Source of the DNA: PALSA-1296 sp037143335
GTDB taxonomy: Bacteria > Bacteroidota > Ignavibacteria > Palsa-1295
Reading direction: 5' to 3'
Length of the DNA stretch: 64,000 nt
Assembly (NCBI GenBank): GCA_037143335.1
Contig: JBAWZA010000003.1
Coordinates: forward strand, 62,001-126,000
Shown here: one piece after another, positions 41,481 through 50,292 of the stretch
Position numbering within the stretch: position 1 is the stretch's first letter
Layout: each line of letters opens with the position of its first letter
Made by a program: the position numbers and the translations under genes
Notes under the pieces: model-generated
What the model saw: the letters and a program-made list of their open reading frames with translations, nothing else
The model's database searches: none
What the model was told of the DNA's origin: nothing

Positions 41481-42824
41481 ATGTCAAAGCTGATAAAAGT
41501 ATTTACAACTACGCTCCTCCTCGTCACGCTTGGAGGCAGTGTAAGTGCTCAGCCACATACGAGTTTGCGTGAAGGCGATAAACTCGATGGCATCGCTGCA
41601 GTCGTGGGCAAGTACCCTATCTTAAGTTCATCGGTTGACGCTCAAGTATTGATGATTGTCGCTCAATCGGGGAAAGGTTATCCGTCGCAAGATACAATTG
41701 CGAGGATTCGAAAGCAAGTACTTCAGGCAGAGATTGATAACAAGGTACTCGTAGTGAGAGCTGAGCAAGATACAACGATCTTTACAAACGAATCAGAAAT
41801 TGACGAACGTATCGAGCAACAGCTTAAGCAATACGAAAGAAAGTATGGCTCGCGTGCTGAGATGGAGCGAGTATTCGGAAAGAAGGTTGCTGAAATATCT
41901 TCCTCACCCGAACTTCGTGAACGCGCACGTGAGTCTATTCTGATTGAAAAACTCAAAGGCTCACACTTCTCGCGCGCACTGGTAATTTCCAAACGTGATG
42001 TTCAGGATTTTTATGCTCTCTATAAAGATAGCCTACCTCGCGTCGGTTCGCAAGTAGAACTTGCAACGATTGTGAAATTGGTGAAACCCGATCCCCTGCA
42101 AAAGGAAAAATTAAAAGCATTCGCTCGCTCCTTGGTTGACTCACTCCGCAACGGCGCGAGCTTCTCGGACTATGCAGCCAGATACTCGCAGCACTCCACG
42201 GCAAAATCTGGAGGCGACCTTGGCGGGCCATACCCGAGGGGTACATTCATCAGTGATTTTGAATCCCCGGCTTTTAAGCTAAAACCATCAGAGATTTCGG
42301 ATCCAGTTGAAACCGACGAAGGCATTCACATAATTAAGTTGATAGAGAAGAAAGGGGAAGAAATTCGAGTAGCACAGATATTACTCAAGTCTTCGCCGAG
42401 TAGACAGAATGAAGATTCAGTGTTTGCACTCATTCAAAGTATTCAAACACGTATCAAAAATGGCGAGGATTTTTCACGGATGGCAATTGAGTACTCTGAC
42501 GATCAAGATACAAAAGTTGGTGGTGGTGTACTTGGTAAAGTACGAGTAGAAGAATTAGGTCCCGAACAACGTGGAGTCATAGATTCGATGAGCGTCGGTG
42601 ATGTTTCGCGACCAGTGAAGATTGCCTACTCACCGACAGTCATAGGATTCCAGATTGTGAAGCTTCTCGCACGTATCGAGCCACATATCCCTTCTCCCGA
42701 AACAGATTATCGCGACATCGAGACGCTCTCTACGCAATGGAAGATGGCAAAGGAATTCGAAAAATTTGTGAATGAATCCAGAAAAAATGTATTCGTTGAA
42801 GTGCGGAATCCTTCTGAGCACTAA
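41481..42824 (+). CDS. surA: SurA-like periplasmic chaperone/peptidyl-prolyl isomerase
   Basis: 447 residues. Signal peptide MSKLIKVFTTTLLLVTLGGSVSAQ. The SurA N-terminal chaperone segment begins LDGIAAVVGKYPILSSSVDAQV (residues about 34-55), with helical region IDNKVLVVRAEQ. Two parvulin domains follow: ELATIVKLVKPD...SGGDLGGPYPRGTF...VETDEGIHIIKLIEK (about 190-295) and RVAQILLKSSPS...GGGVLGKVRVEEL (about 300-395). In E. coli SurA escorts outer-membrane proteins to the BAM complex. Both this gene and its 36-nt upstream neighbour encode exported isomerases, which suggests a duplicated folding system next to the barrel gene at 42930. Confidence 0.92.
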   Translation: MSKLIKVFTTTLLLVTLGGSVSAQPHTSLREGDKLDGIAAVVGKYPILSSSVDAQVLMIVAQSGKGYPSQDTIARIRKQVLQAEIDNKVLVVRAEQDTTIFTNESEIDERIEQQLKQYERKYGSRAEMERVFGKKVAEISSSPELRERARESILIEKLKGSHFSRALVISKRDVQDFYALYKDSLPRVGSQVELATIVKLVKPDPLQKEKLKAFARSLVDSLRNGASFSDYAARYSQHSTAKSGGDLGGPYPRGTFISDFESPAFKLKPSEISDPVETDEGIHIIKLIEKKGEEIRVAQILLKSSPSRQNEDSVFALIQSIQTRIKNGEDFSRMAIEYSDDQDTKVGGGVLGKVRVEELGPEQRGVIDSMSVGDVSRPVKIAYSPTVIGFQIVKLLARIEPHIPSPETDYRDIETLSTQWKMAKEFEKFVNESRKNVFVEVRNPSEH

Positions 42825-42929
42825 TTCTTCAAATCTTCTCAAGTCCATACATTCTTCTCCGGACAATTCATAGCTCCGATATTGCACTAACTCAAAGATG
42901 AATTGGTTGAAAGACTAAACTCATATTTT

Positions 42930-45011
42930 GTGCGGAAGCTATTTCACGTAATCCTGATACTACTTCCTCCTGTTCTCCTGGCAGGGGCACTGAAGGCACA
43001 ACCAATTTCTGATCGCGAGTGGTGGAATCCGGGAAAAGAGATTCATTCATTACTTGACACCACCGATCGTATTTCCGTGGATTTTCAACATACTCTTTCG
43101 CTTTTTACGTGGAATTCGATTCTACAGTATCAACTTAACCCCTTACGAAACCGCACAAGTGGTTCGACTACTTTTAGGTTATTAGCGAAAGGTGCTTCGA
43201 AGTTACGTGAAGATACTCGAATTCGCACAAGCGATGCGAGTGCAAGCGTGAACACAGAATACTTTCTTGACGATTACAAGAATGCTCTCACTCTCTCACT
43301 TACTGGCAGCACCTATTCACTTAGTGGTAGTGCGAATAGACCTGTTGCACAAATTGGTACACTCACAAGTGTTTCCGATGGTGACGGGATCATTGGTGCA
43401 AAACTGTACCTCAATCAAATCATCACAATCGCACCAGGTGTGGGAATCGAAAAGAAATCATTAGAGATCGGTTCGAGCACTGGATGGATTGGGAATGTGT
43501 CAATGAGTCAATCCATGACTCCACTCGCCGAAGGAAATGAGATTGAGGATAGTCTGCTTATTGATGAAAGAAGATTTACACTCTCTAATGAGATCATGAG
43601 GAATGACTACATAAGAACGCACCTTATCTCAGTCTTCGGCGCTGAAGCGAGTAACGATGTTGCTGGTGGTATATCACTCAAGCGTCGTGACTTTTTTTTT
43701 CCGAAAGATTCTATCCTTGCAAAGCAAGAGCGAACCGAAATACAATATGACTTGCACGATGTATTGAATTACCCGATTGTCCCTCAGAAGCTTACAGGAA
43801 ATTTTCGTCTGGATCTGGTACCCAGGCAGATCACCCGCCGCACACCAACTATTGATCTTGCCACACTCTCATCAACGGCGTTGATTGCCTCTACTTTTTT
43901 AGTGCCTTCAACATCAAGTGCTGTTGATGCCGGACTCTCGGGGCGACTTGATCTGCTACTCGGCGACCAAACCGATACGACCAATGAATACCACTTCTCT
44001 ACCGAACTCCGATTCGAGGAAAAAAGTGAAACCAACTCACTAATTTTTTCAGAAACTGGTGCATTGCAACCACTCGTCGTAACTAGAGTCTCGGATGTGC
44101 TTGCACAAACAAGTTATGATGGCAAACAGACTTCACTGAATGTTTCGGCATTTTTGCCTATTAGTCGGGTTGACAAGTTGCATCTGGAGTTCAATTCCAG
44201 AATTTTTCGCTATGATACACCAAGTAAAGAAAATCATGACGACAGGGACGAATTAAATATGAGTGCATTTATACAATATGCCCACTCTTTCACGCCACGA
44301 TTCGAACTGAATACAGAACTTAAACTTTCGCAAGGGCACTTGGTGTATCTTGAAAGTGATAGAAGTTTGCAGAACTATGTAAGTAAAACAATTGCACTTT
44401 CATCAGAAACGAAGTATGCTGCTAGCGGTTTTCTTCATCAACTTCGTGCAGAAGTATTCGCTAACTATGCGGTGTATGATTTTTCTTCACCCGTCGCCGC
44501 CCCCTCAGGAATTCGGGATTATCTTATCCGCGGTTTTGATGCCACAGATAGTATCAAAATACCCTTCGGTAAATCCCCGATTTTTTTTAATAAATATGTT
44601 CATTTGGAAAGTCATTTCGATCTCAGGCTTTATGATCGCGGAGCATATAATGCGAATTCATTTCGAGAAAAACCTGTGCTTAGAACATCTGAAATATCAG
44701 GTGATCTGACGATTGATCTGAGTGACGTTAACACTTCATCACCGGCACTCGTAAAATTGGGAGCGCGATCATTTTTCTTGCGCCGATACTCGCCGAATAC
44801 TTCATCAGCAAGTTCCGAACTCCCACTCCAAGAGCAACTTGATAGAATTGGTCCTCTGCTGGTTGTTGTCTTAGATCAAAATCAAACGAAAGGGTTACGA
44901 CTCTACGGCGATGTATGGTACAGCATCGTCACTTCAACAGCTGGTGATACCCACCTCACAAATTCGTCGCATCAGATTGAAGCGCGCTTGTCGGCGCAGT
45001 GGAGCTTTTGA
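42930..45011 (+). CDS. Putative outer-membrane beta-barrel protein
   Basis: About 693 residues. GTG at 42930 places a clean signal peptide (RKLFHVILILLPPVLLAGALKAQ) at the start; TTG at 42903 is possible. No ATG fits. The mature sequence is rich in alternating polar/hydrophobic beta strands (for example LTLSLTGSTYSLSGSA, KLHLEFNSRIFRYD, FELNTELKLSQGHLVY) and ends in a strand with terminal Phe (QIEARLSAQWSF), the usual barrel end signal for BAM insertion. Size suggests 16 or more strands. I recognise no TonB box or plug. It is in line with two periplasmic isomerase genes, so it may be a client of them. Function unknown. Confidence 0.78.
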   Translation: MRKLFHVILILLPPVLLAGALKAQPISDREWWNPGKEIHSLLDTTDRISVDFQHTLSLFTWNSILQYQLNPLRNRTSGSTTFRLLAKGASKLREDTRIRTSDASASVNTEYFLDDYKNALTLSLTGSTYSLSGSANRPVAQIGTLTSVSDGDGIIGAKLYLNQIITIAPGVGIEKKSLEIGSSTGWIGNVSMSQSMTPLAEGNEIEDSLLIDERRFTLSNEIMRNDYIRTHLISVFGAEASNDVAGGISLKRRDFFFPKDSILAKQERTEIQYDLHDVLNYPIVPQKLTGNFRLDLVPRQITRRTPTIDLATLSSTALIASTFLVPSTSSAVDAGLSGRLDLLLGDQTDTTNEYHFSTELRFEEKSETNSLIFSETGALQPLVVTRVSDVLAQTSYDGKQTSLNVSAFLPISRVDKLHLEFNSRIFRYDTPSKENHDDRDELNMSAFIQYAHSFTPRFELNTELKLSQGHLVYLESDRSLQNYVSKTIALSSETKYAASGFLHQLRAEVFANYAVYDFSSPVAAPSGIRDYLIRGFDATDSIKIPFGKSPIFFNKYVHLESHFDLRLYDRGAYNANSFREKPVLRTSEISGDLTIDLSDVNTSSPALVKLGARSFFLRRYSPNTSSASSELPLQEQLDRIGPLLVVVLDQNQTKGLRLYGDVWYSIVTSTAGDTHLTNSSHQIEARLSAQWSF

Positions 45012-45212
45012 TTATGTGATCTCCTCGAACTCGGCATCCTGGATTTTCTTTTGGTCAATAGTCGTTGGTTTCGGTGGAGTTTGTTTTGGTTCGCGCGGAG
45101 TGCTACGTTGTCCCCCCATCCCGTTGAGCCCCTCAAGGAAAGGCGCAATTATTTTGCGAAAAATAATCGAGACGATAAAAAAACCTGCGAGTAACTCGAA
45201 AATGAATCTCAC
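45012..45212 (-). CDS. DUF4834-like small membrane protein
   Basis: 66 residues, GTG start at 45212, 4 nt after the stop of the kinase gene. One N-terminal membrane helix (FIFELLAGFFIVSIIFRKII), then a polar Pro/Lys tail ending in DAEFEEIT. The acidic FEEI-type end after a Pro/Lys-rich tail matches small Bacteroidota proteins I recall as DUF4834. Role unknown. It is last in the phoH-to-DUF4834 operon and its stop touches the stop of the opposing barrel gene (no gap). Confidence 0.75.
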   Translation of the reverse strand: MRFIFELLAGFFIVSIIFRKIIAPFLEGLNGMGGQRSTPREPKQTPPKPTTIDQKKIQDAEFEEIT

Positions 45213-45216
45213 TGCT

Positions 45217-45882
45217 TTATGCGCTTAATTCAAAAAAAGGTTCACCAGTTGAAAGATACTCAACAGGGGGATATGGGAATCGTTGAATCGTTGAGACTAA
45301 TCTCTCGAAATGCTCCGGTCGTCGCAGAAAATCAAAATTATCACAGTTTGCCACAATAAGCCTGGTGTCGCGGTAGTGAAAAAAGAAATTGTTATAGGCA
45401 GTAACGATCTGCTCAAGATATTCCCTACTCATATTTTTCTCGAAATTTCTGCCACGTTTCTTCACATTTTGTTGGAGTAAAGGGACTGAACCTTGTAGAT
45501 ATATTACAACATCAGGTGTCGGTACTGTCTTATCGAGTGCGGACTGCACTTCTTCGTAGAGCTTGAGTTCTTCGCGGGTAAGATTCACCTCTGCAAAGAT
45601 TCTATCCTTTGCAAATAGATAATCGCTCACACAACTCTCTTCAAACAGATCTGCGTGGATGAGTTCTTGTTGTTGATGGTAGCGTGAGAGGAGAAAAAAT
45701 AACTGGGTTTGGAATGCCGTTCGTGTCCGATCCTCATAGAATCCTTGCAGGAATGGATTTTCTTCGTAACGTTCAAGAACCAATCGTGCGCGGAAGTGCT
45801 GAGCTAATAAATCTGCGAGGGTAGATTTACCAACTCCTATTGGTCCTTCAACGGCGATATATCTAATAGGCTCAGCTCTCAT
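45217..45882 (-). CDS. Deoxynucleoside kinase (deoxyadenosine/deoxyguanosine-kinase type)
   Basis: 221 residues. Salvage enzyme phosphorylating deoxynucleosides with ATP. The Walker A loop is VEGPIGVGKST near residue 12-22, ERYEENPFLQGFY near 37-49 holds the substrate-binding Glu, and FEESCVSDYLFAKDRIFA near 80-97 carries the ERS/DRY-like catalytic region. The LID is KKRGRNFEKNMSREYLEQI near 140-158. Firmicutes and Bacteroidota homologues are of this length. Base specificity cannot be read. The gene lies 9 nt after folK. Confidence 0.92.
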   Translation of the reverse strand: MRAEPIRYIAVEGPIGVGKSTLADLLAQHFRARLVLERYEENPFLQGFYEDRTRTAFQTQLFFLLSRYHQQQELIHADLFEESCVSDYLFAKDRIFAEVNLTREELKLYEEVQSALDKTVPTPDVVIYLQGSVPLLQQNVKKRGRNFEKNMSREYLEQIVTAYNNFFFHYRDTRLIVANCDNFDFLRRPEHFERLVSTIQRFPYPPVEYLSTGEPFFELSA

Positions 45883-45891
45883 CGTTTCTAC

Positions 45892-46398
45892 TCAGTCGCT
45901 TTTGGCATTCCTTTCTTCGATCATCCAGATCGAATCTTTATCATAGTCTAACTCTTCTAACAATAATCTTGCTTCCTTCCTCACAATAGGATGCAAATGT
46001 ATTGGTGCAATTTCAACCATCGGCAGGAGTACGAACGAACGGTGTGCAATTCCAATGTGAGGAATTGTTAAGGATTCAGACTCATGTATGGCATCATCAT
46101 AAAATAGTACGTCGAAATCTATTTCGCGTTCATGCCACTTCTCTCGAACTGAACGCCCTTGTGATTGCTCAAGATTTTTAAGCGCTTCGAATAGTTGCTC
46201 GGGTGCAAGTTCTGTATCTAAGAGCACAACGGCATTCAAGAAGTTGGGTTGATCTTCAAAACCAAAAGGCTTCGATTCGTATATAGAACTTTTCTTGAGT
46301 ACTACCCCAATTCCCCCAAGCGAAGCGATGGCTTCGTGCATTCGCTCCAGCCTCGGCTCAATGTTCGTACCGATACCGATGAATGATTTAGCCATCAT
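45892..46398 (-). CDS. folK: 2-amino-4-hydroxy-6-hydroxymethyldihydropteridine diphosphokinase
   Basis: 168 residues. It transfers pyrophosphate from ATP to 6-hydroxymethyl-7,8-dihydropterin to supply FolP. Motifs: FIGIGTNIEPRLERM at the start (residues 6-20), SSIYESKPFG near 37, PNFLNAVVLLDT near 50, RSVREKWHEREIDFDVLFYDD near 82-102 (metal and ATP binding), and IPHIGIAHRSFVLLPMVEIAP near 112-132. The first 11 nt overlap the end of folB, so folB and folK are translationally linked. Confidence 0.95.
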   Translation of the reverse strand: MMAKSFIGIGTNIEPRLERMHEAIASLGGIGVVLKKSSIYESKPFGFEDQPNFLNAVVLLDTELAPEQLFEALKNLEQSQGRSVREKWHEREIDFDVLFYDDAIHESESLTIPHIGIAHRSFVLLPMVEIAPIHLHPIVRKEARLLLEELDYDKDSIWMIEERNAKSD

Positions 46399-46753
46399 GT
46401 CGCGTCCTACGTATTTCTACCTCTACTGATTTGATTTGTCCCATAAGCGGCGGCTGAAGTTTTCGAATGCGCACCATTACCCAATCAAGTTGGGTTAACT
46501 GACGAATTATTTCGGCACAAATGTCGCTGGCAAGTGCTTCAATCAGATCATATCGCTTTTTGCTGGACACCTGCAGTGCTATTCGTTGCAATTCGGAATA
46601 ATCAAGCGTATCGGATAATTGGTCAGTTTCTACTCCACGTGGAGAATCAAGTTCAGCCTCAATATCCATTTCAAAGTTATTGCCGTTTGTTTTTTCTTCG
46701 GCAAAGACTCCGTGGTGCGCAAAGAAAGAGATCGCATGTAGTCTAATAATCAT
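46388..46753 (-). CDS. folB: Dihydroneopterin aldolase
   Basis: 121 residues. It cleaves dihydroneopterin to hydroxymethyl-dihydropterin and glycolaldehyde, just before FolK. Motifs: ISFFAHHGVFAEEKTNGNNFEMDIEAELD at the N-terminus, LSDTLDYSELQRIA near 46-60, RYDLIEALASDICAEII near 67-83 with the catalytic-region Glu, and VRIRKLQPPLMGQIKSVEVEI at the end. The start overlaps the miaA stop as ATGA, a sign of coupled translation. Confidence 0.95.
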   Translation of the reverse strand: MIIRLHAISFFAHHGVFAEEKTNGNNFEMDIEAELDSPRGVETDQLSDTLDYSELQRIALQVSSKKRYDLIEALASDICAEIIRQLTQLDWVMVRIRKLQPPLMGQIKSVEVEIRRTRHDG

Positions 46754-47616
46754 ATTGCATCCGCCCGATATTTTTTCATCCAGGTGATTTGTCTTTTTGC
46801 ATATTGTCGGGTGCGAAAAATAATTTCGCTTCTCGCTTCGCCCATTTTCCTTTCACCAGAAATTACGGCTCCCATTTCACGGTAGCCAATTGCCTTCATG
46901 GCTGGCATATCCATGGTTATTCCAGATGAGAGTAGTGATTCAACTTCCTTAGGCCATCCATTTTCGATCATTGAATCAACTCGGTTCTCGATGCGAATCC
47001 ACAGTTCTTCTTTTGGAATTGTCAACACTTTATATTCGGGAAGGAATCTGAACGGTTCACTTTTTTTCTTTCTTGCAATGCCAAGTGGTGTTCCAGTTGC
47101 GTAATAGAATTCCCACGCACGCTCGAGTCGTCGCGGATTTCTTTCACGATCGATTTGCACGTATAATTCCTCGTCTATATTTTTCAACTTCTCGAGCATC
47201 TCATCAAATCCGATAGACTTCATCTCTTCGCTCACCCTCACCCGAGCAGACTGTAGCAGCATTGGGTCGGCTTCGAGTTCAGCGATCCCGTTGAATAGTG
47301 CGTCAATATAAAACCCCGTACCGCCCACAACTATTGGCGTTTTTCCCGAATCAATAAGTTCGATGATCTTCGCTCTCGCTATTCGAGAATAATCTGCCGC
47401 ACTGAAGATTTCGTTTGGCTCTAATATATCGATCAAGTGGTGCACTACTCGCTGCCGTATATCAGTTGACGGTTTGGCAGTGCCAATATCGAAGCCTCGA
47501 TAGATCAGCGAAGCATCAGCATTTACAATTTCGATAGAAGCATCAACTCCAACACGTTCGAGGGCGTGCGCCGTTTTACCCGACGCAGTTGGACCAGTGA
47601 TGACCTCGATATTCAT
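46750..47616 (-). CDS. miaA: tRNA dimethylallyltransferase
   Basis: 288 residues from the ATG at 47616, just after the pcm stop; the longer frame into pcm has no homology. It adds a dimethylallyl group to A37 of tRNAs reading U-starting codons. Motifs: VITGPTASGKTAHALE (P-loop) at residues 4-20, IVNADASLIYRGFDIGTAKPS near 30-50, HHLIDILEPNEIFSAADY near 60-78, VVGGTGFYIDALFNGI near 97-112, and the late IGYREMG..I and RTRQYAKRQITW motifs near 245 and 270. The last 4 nt overlap folB. Confidence 0.96.
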   Translation of the reverse strand: MNIEVITGPTASGKTAHALERVGVDASIEIVNADASLIYRGFDIGTAKPSTDIRQRVVHHLIDILEPNEIFSAADYSRIARAKIIELIDSGKTPIVVGGTGFYIDALFNGIAELEADPMLLQSARVRVSEEMKSIGFDEMLEKLKNIDEELYVQIDRERNPRRLERAWEFYYATGTPLGIARKKKSEPFRFLPEYKVLTIPKEELWIRIENRVDSMIENGWPKEVESLLSSGITMDMPAMKAIGYREMGAVISGERKMGEARSEIIFRTRQYAKRQITWMKKYRADAI

Positions 47617-47620
47617 CGGC

Positions 47621-48355
47621 TCATGATCCCTGATTCTCATTCCACCCTTCTTTGCCAACCAGAGGGACAAATTTGAATTCAGGTAACTCCTCAGCGCTTA
47701 ACTTACCATCATTATTAGTGATGAGGTACATACGTTGCTGGGCGAGCGACCCTACTGGGACGATAAGTCGTCCACCGTTCGGCTGGAGTTGTTTCGTCAA
47801 AGTCTCTGGTACATCCGGTGCTCCTGCCGTCACGATGATCGCATCGAACGGAGCATATTCCGCCCAACCTCTTGAGCCATCGCCTGATCGGGAAATAATA
47901 TCATGATATCCAAGGCGATCGAAAACCTTTCGCGCACTCATCAACAATTGTTGGTGACGCTCAATCGTAAATACACGGCAACCAACTTCAGCAAGAATTG
48001 CCGCTTGATAACCTGAACCTGTTCCTATCTCAAGTACCCGCTCTCCTTTGGTTAATCCTAATGCTTGAGTCATATATGCAACCGTATATGGCTGAGAAAT
48101 TGTCTGACCAGCGCCGATTGGCAGAGCAGAATCATCGTATGCTCTACGTGAGAAATTTTTTTCTAAAAATTGTTCTCTCGGCACTTTCCCCATCGCGTGC
48201 AGTACGGTGGGTGAAGTTATCCCTTTTGACCGTAGGAATTCCTGGAGTTGAACTCTCTCGTGTGTAAAATTAGTTGTCGCAGTCTGAAGCAAAATTCGTT
48301 TATTTATTTTGAGTAATCTATTACCGATCCATTCCCTCTCGTGATTCGAGTGCAT
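47621..48355 (-). CDS. pcm: Protein-L-isoaspartate O-methyltransferase
   Basis: Up to 244 residues from ATG 48355, which lies inside the end of cdaA (35-nt overlap); a start at TTG 48292 would give 223 residues, closer to the family length of about 210. It methylates damaged isoaspartyl residues for repair. Motifs: VPREQFLEKNFSRRAYDDSALPIGAGQTISQPYTVAYMTQAL, LEIGTGSGYQAAILAEV (SAM site), FDAIIVTAGAPDVPETLTKQLQPNGGRLIVPVG. The GAGQTISQP substrate loop is intact. Confidence 0.93.
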   Translation of the reverse strand: MHSNHEREWIGNRLLKINKRILLQTATTNFTHERVQLQEFLRSKGITSPTVLHAMGKVPREQFLEKNFSRRAYDDSALPIGAGQTISQPYTVAYMTQALGLTKGERVLEIGTGSGYQAAILAEVGCRVFTIERHQQLLMSARKVFDRLGYHDIISRSGDGSRGWAEYAPFDAIIVTAGAPDVPETLTKQLQPNGGRLIVPVGSLAQQRMYLITNNDGKLSAEELPEFKFVPLVGKEGWNENQGS

Positions 48356-49169
48356 AATCTTTTGACGTCCCCGAGAGTTTTACTGGTTGTGGCGGAATTA
48401 CAATCGGTCCTGTTATCGCTGATGATATCTTTTCCCTTAGTTCATCACTCGAAAGTGCCAACGAAAGTCTCCCCGACTTTGCAAATGCAAATTCACCAGT
48501 CTCCTCAGACAAAACAATAGCAACAACATCACCTTGTTCCGAAATACCAAGAGCCGCACGATGGCGTGTCCCTAACATTTTTTCGCCAATTGATTCAACG
48601 CCCGAAAGTGGCAGTGTGCAGCGAGCCGCTTCGATATAACGATCCTTAATCACTACTGCCCCATCATGTAGTGGGCTGCGCTTATTGAATATTGTGACTA
48701 ATAATTCTTTTGAGATATGGGCATGAAGTGGCAACCCTGTATCGACAAATAGCTTAATGTCGGTTGTGCAAATAATGATGATAAGCGCGCCCTCATGGCG
48801 GAGCCGGATTTCCTCGAGTGCTCGAACAATAATATCAGCGTACTCTTTGACATCCGTTCGTATAAAAAATTTCACAATCGGATTTCTTCCAAGATACAAA
48901 AGCAGTCTTCGAAGCTCTGGCTGAAAGAGCACAATGAGTGCGATGACCCAAATATCAGTGAGCGTCTTGAGAATCCATGAAAGCCCCTTCATATCAAGGG
49001 CGCGTGCGACGATAGAGCCAATAATGACAAGAACGAGTCCAAGAAATACTTGCGCAGCTATTGTGCCACGCATTGCTACATAGAGGCGATAGAATAAGAT
49101 CGTCACGAGCAAGATGTCAATGACATCAACCCACGTAATCGTTAAAAATCCTATCGTTGTGACATCCAT
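48321..49169 (-). CDS. cdaA: Diadenylate cyclase (CdaA/DacA type)
   Basis: 282 residues. It makes the second messenger c-di-AMP from two ATP. There are three N-terminal membrane helices (VDVIDILLVTILFYRLYVAM, IAAQVFLGLVLVIIGSIVA, WVIALIVLFQPELRRLLLY) and a DAC domain with the catalytic motifs LHDGAVVIKD (DGA) and GTRHRAALGISE (RHR). This membrane-bound three-helix layout is the CdaA type, the usual enzyme in Bacteroidota. It is 1 nt after the phoH stop and overlaps pcm by 35 nt. No c-di-AMP phosphodiesterase gene is in the window. Confidence 0.95.
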   Translation of the reverse strand: MDVTTIGFLTITWVDVIDILLVTILFYRLYVAMRGTIAAQVFLGLVLVIIGSIVARALDMKGLSWILKTLTDIWVIALIVLFQPELRRLLLYLGRNPIVKFFIRTDVKEYADIIVRALEEIRLRHEGALIIIICTTDIKLFVDTGLPLHAHISKELLVTIFNKRSPLHDGAVVIKDRYIEAARCTLPLSGVESIGEKMLGTRHRAALGISEQGDVVAIVLSEETGEFAFAKSGRLSLALSSDELREKISSAITGPIVIPPQPVKLSGTSKDYALESREGMDR

Positions 49170-49170
49170 C

Positions 49171-50190
49171 CTATGAGATGTTTTCTTTCGTAGACCCTTG
49201 AGTCGTTCCGTTTTTTATCAATGTGAGATCAGCTCCTCGATTATTAAATTGTTCGTAAGCCTCAATAATTTCACGGACTAATCGGTGGCGCATCACATCG
49301 CCTTTATTAAAATAGACCATCGAGATACCTTCGATGTTATTGAGAATATCTTGAATTTGCACAAGCCCTGATTGACTGCGAGCTGGTAAATCTATTTGTG
49401 TCATATCACCAGTGATAATCGCTTTTGAACCAACACCTATGCGTGTGAGAAACATTTTCATCTGCATCGTTGTCGCATTCTGCGCTTCATCCAATATGAG
49501 GAAAGCATTGTTGAGCGTTCGACCTCGCATATACGCTAAGGGCACAACCTCAACCGTTCCTCGTTCGATGTAGCCTTTTAATTTTTCTGCCGTCATCATT
49601 TCTTCTGCGGCATCGTAGAGTGGTCGGAGGTAGGGGTCGACTTTTTGCGATAAATCACCAGGCAAAAATCCGAGGCTCTCCCCTGCTTCGACGGCTGGTC
49701 TGGCGAGAATGATCTTCGAGACTTCACGTGTCTTCAATGCCGAGATTGCCATTGCAACCGCAAGATACGTTTTACCCGTACCAGCAGGACCAATAGCGAA
49801 TACGACATCATTTTTCTTTACAGCTTTATAGTATTCTATTTGGGTTGGCGTCTTAACACGGATCGGTTGATTATGCGTGAAGAGGACTATTGATTCCAGC
49901 TCACCGAAATTTTGAGCAACATCTTTGCCTGCTGTGACAATATCAATGACAGTCGTTACATCATTCTTTGTGAGCTTGCCTGACTTTGTAAGGACAAACG
50001 ATAACTCATTAAAAATCTTTTCGATTGTGGCAACTTCATCGGGTGCGCCTTGAAGCAGGATCTGGTCTCCTCGCGCAATGATACGAGCATCAAAGCGATG
50101 TTCGACAATGCGAAGATATTCATCATGCGGACCAAAAAGCAACGATGCTTCGGCGGGTGATATACGAATCTTTCTTTCTACAACTTCCAT
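49171..50190 (-). CDS. phoH: PhoH-like ATPase
   Basis: 339 residues. An N-terminal RNA-binding-like region (residues about 10-75) precedes the PhoH domain with Walker A GPAGTGKTYLAVAMA near 135-150, RPAVEAGESLGFLPGDLSQKVDPYLRPLYDA near 165-195, Walker B FLILDEAQNATTMQMKMFLTRIG near 230-252, and GDMTQIDLP near 260. The family (E. coli YbeZ is the close type) works with the RNase YbeY in ribosome maturation, but ybeY is not in this window. First gene of the eight-gene operon, downstream of a terminator at 50226-50262. Confidence 0.95.
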   Translation of the reverse strand: MEVVERKIRISPAEASLLFGPHDEYLRIVEHRFDARIIARGDQILLQGAPDEVATIEKIFNELSFVLTKSGKLTKNDVTTVIDIVTAGKDVAQNFGELESIVLFTHNQPIRVKTPTQIEYYKAVKKNDVVFAIGPAGTGKTYLAVAMAISALKTREVSKIILARPAVEAGESLGFLPGDLSQKVDPYLRPLYDAAEEMMTAEKLKGYIERGTVEVVPLAYMRGRTLNNAFLILDEAQNATTMQMKMFLTRIGVGSKAIITGDMTQIDLPARSQSGLVQIQDILNNIEGISMVYFNKGDVMRHRLVREIIEAYEQFNNRGADLTLIKNGTTQGSTKENIS

Positions 50191-50225
50191 CTAATAAAGT
50201 AAACGAAAAAAACCTTTAAAAAGTG

Positions 50226-50262
50226 AAAAACCGTTTTTCTCTGGATGAGAAAAACGGTTTTC
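50226..50262 (-). terminator. Intrinsic terminator after the LysM-protein gene
   Basis: Minus-strand hairpin AAAACCGTTTTTCTC / GAGAAAAACGGTTTT (50261-50247 and 50241-50227, 5-nt loop), a perfect 15-bp stem, followed by TTCACTTTTT. It separates the LysM gene from the phoH operon. Confidence 0.8.
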
Positions 50263-50292
50263 CAATGCAATTATTATTCGCATGAACAGTGA

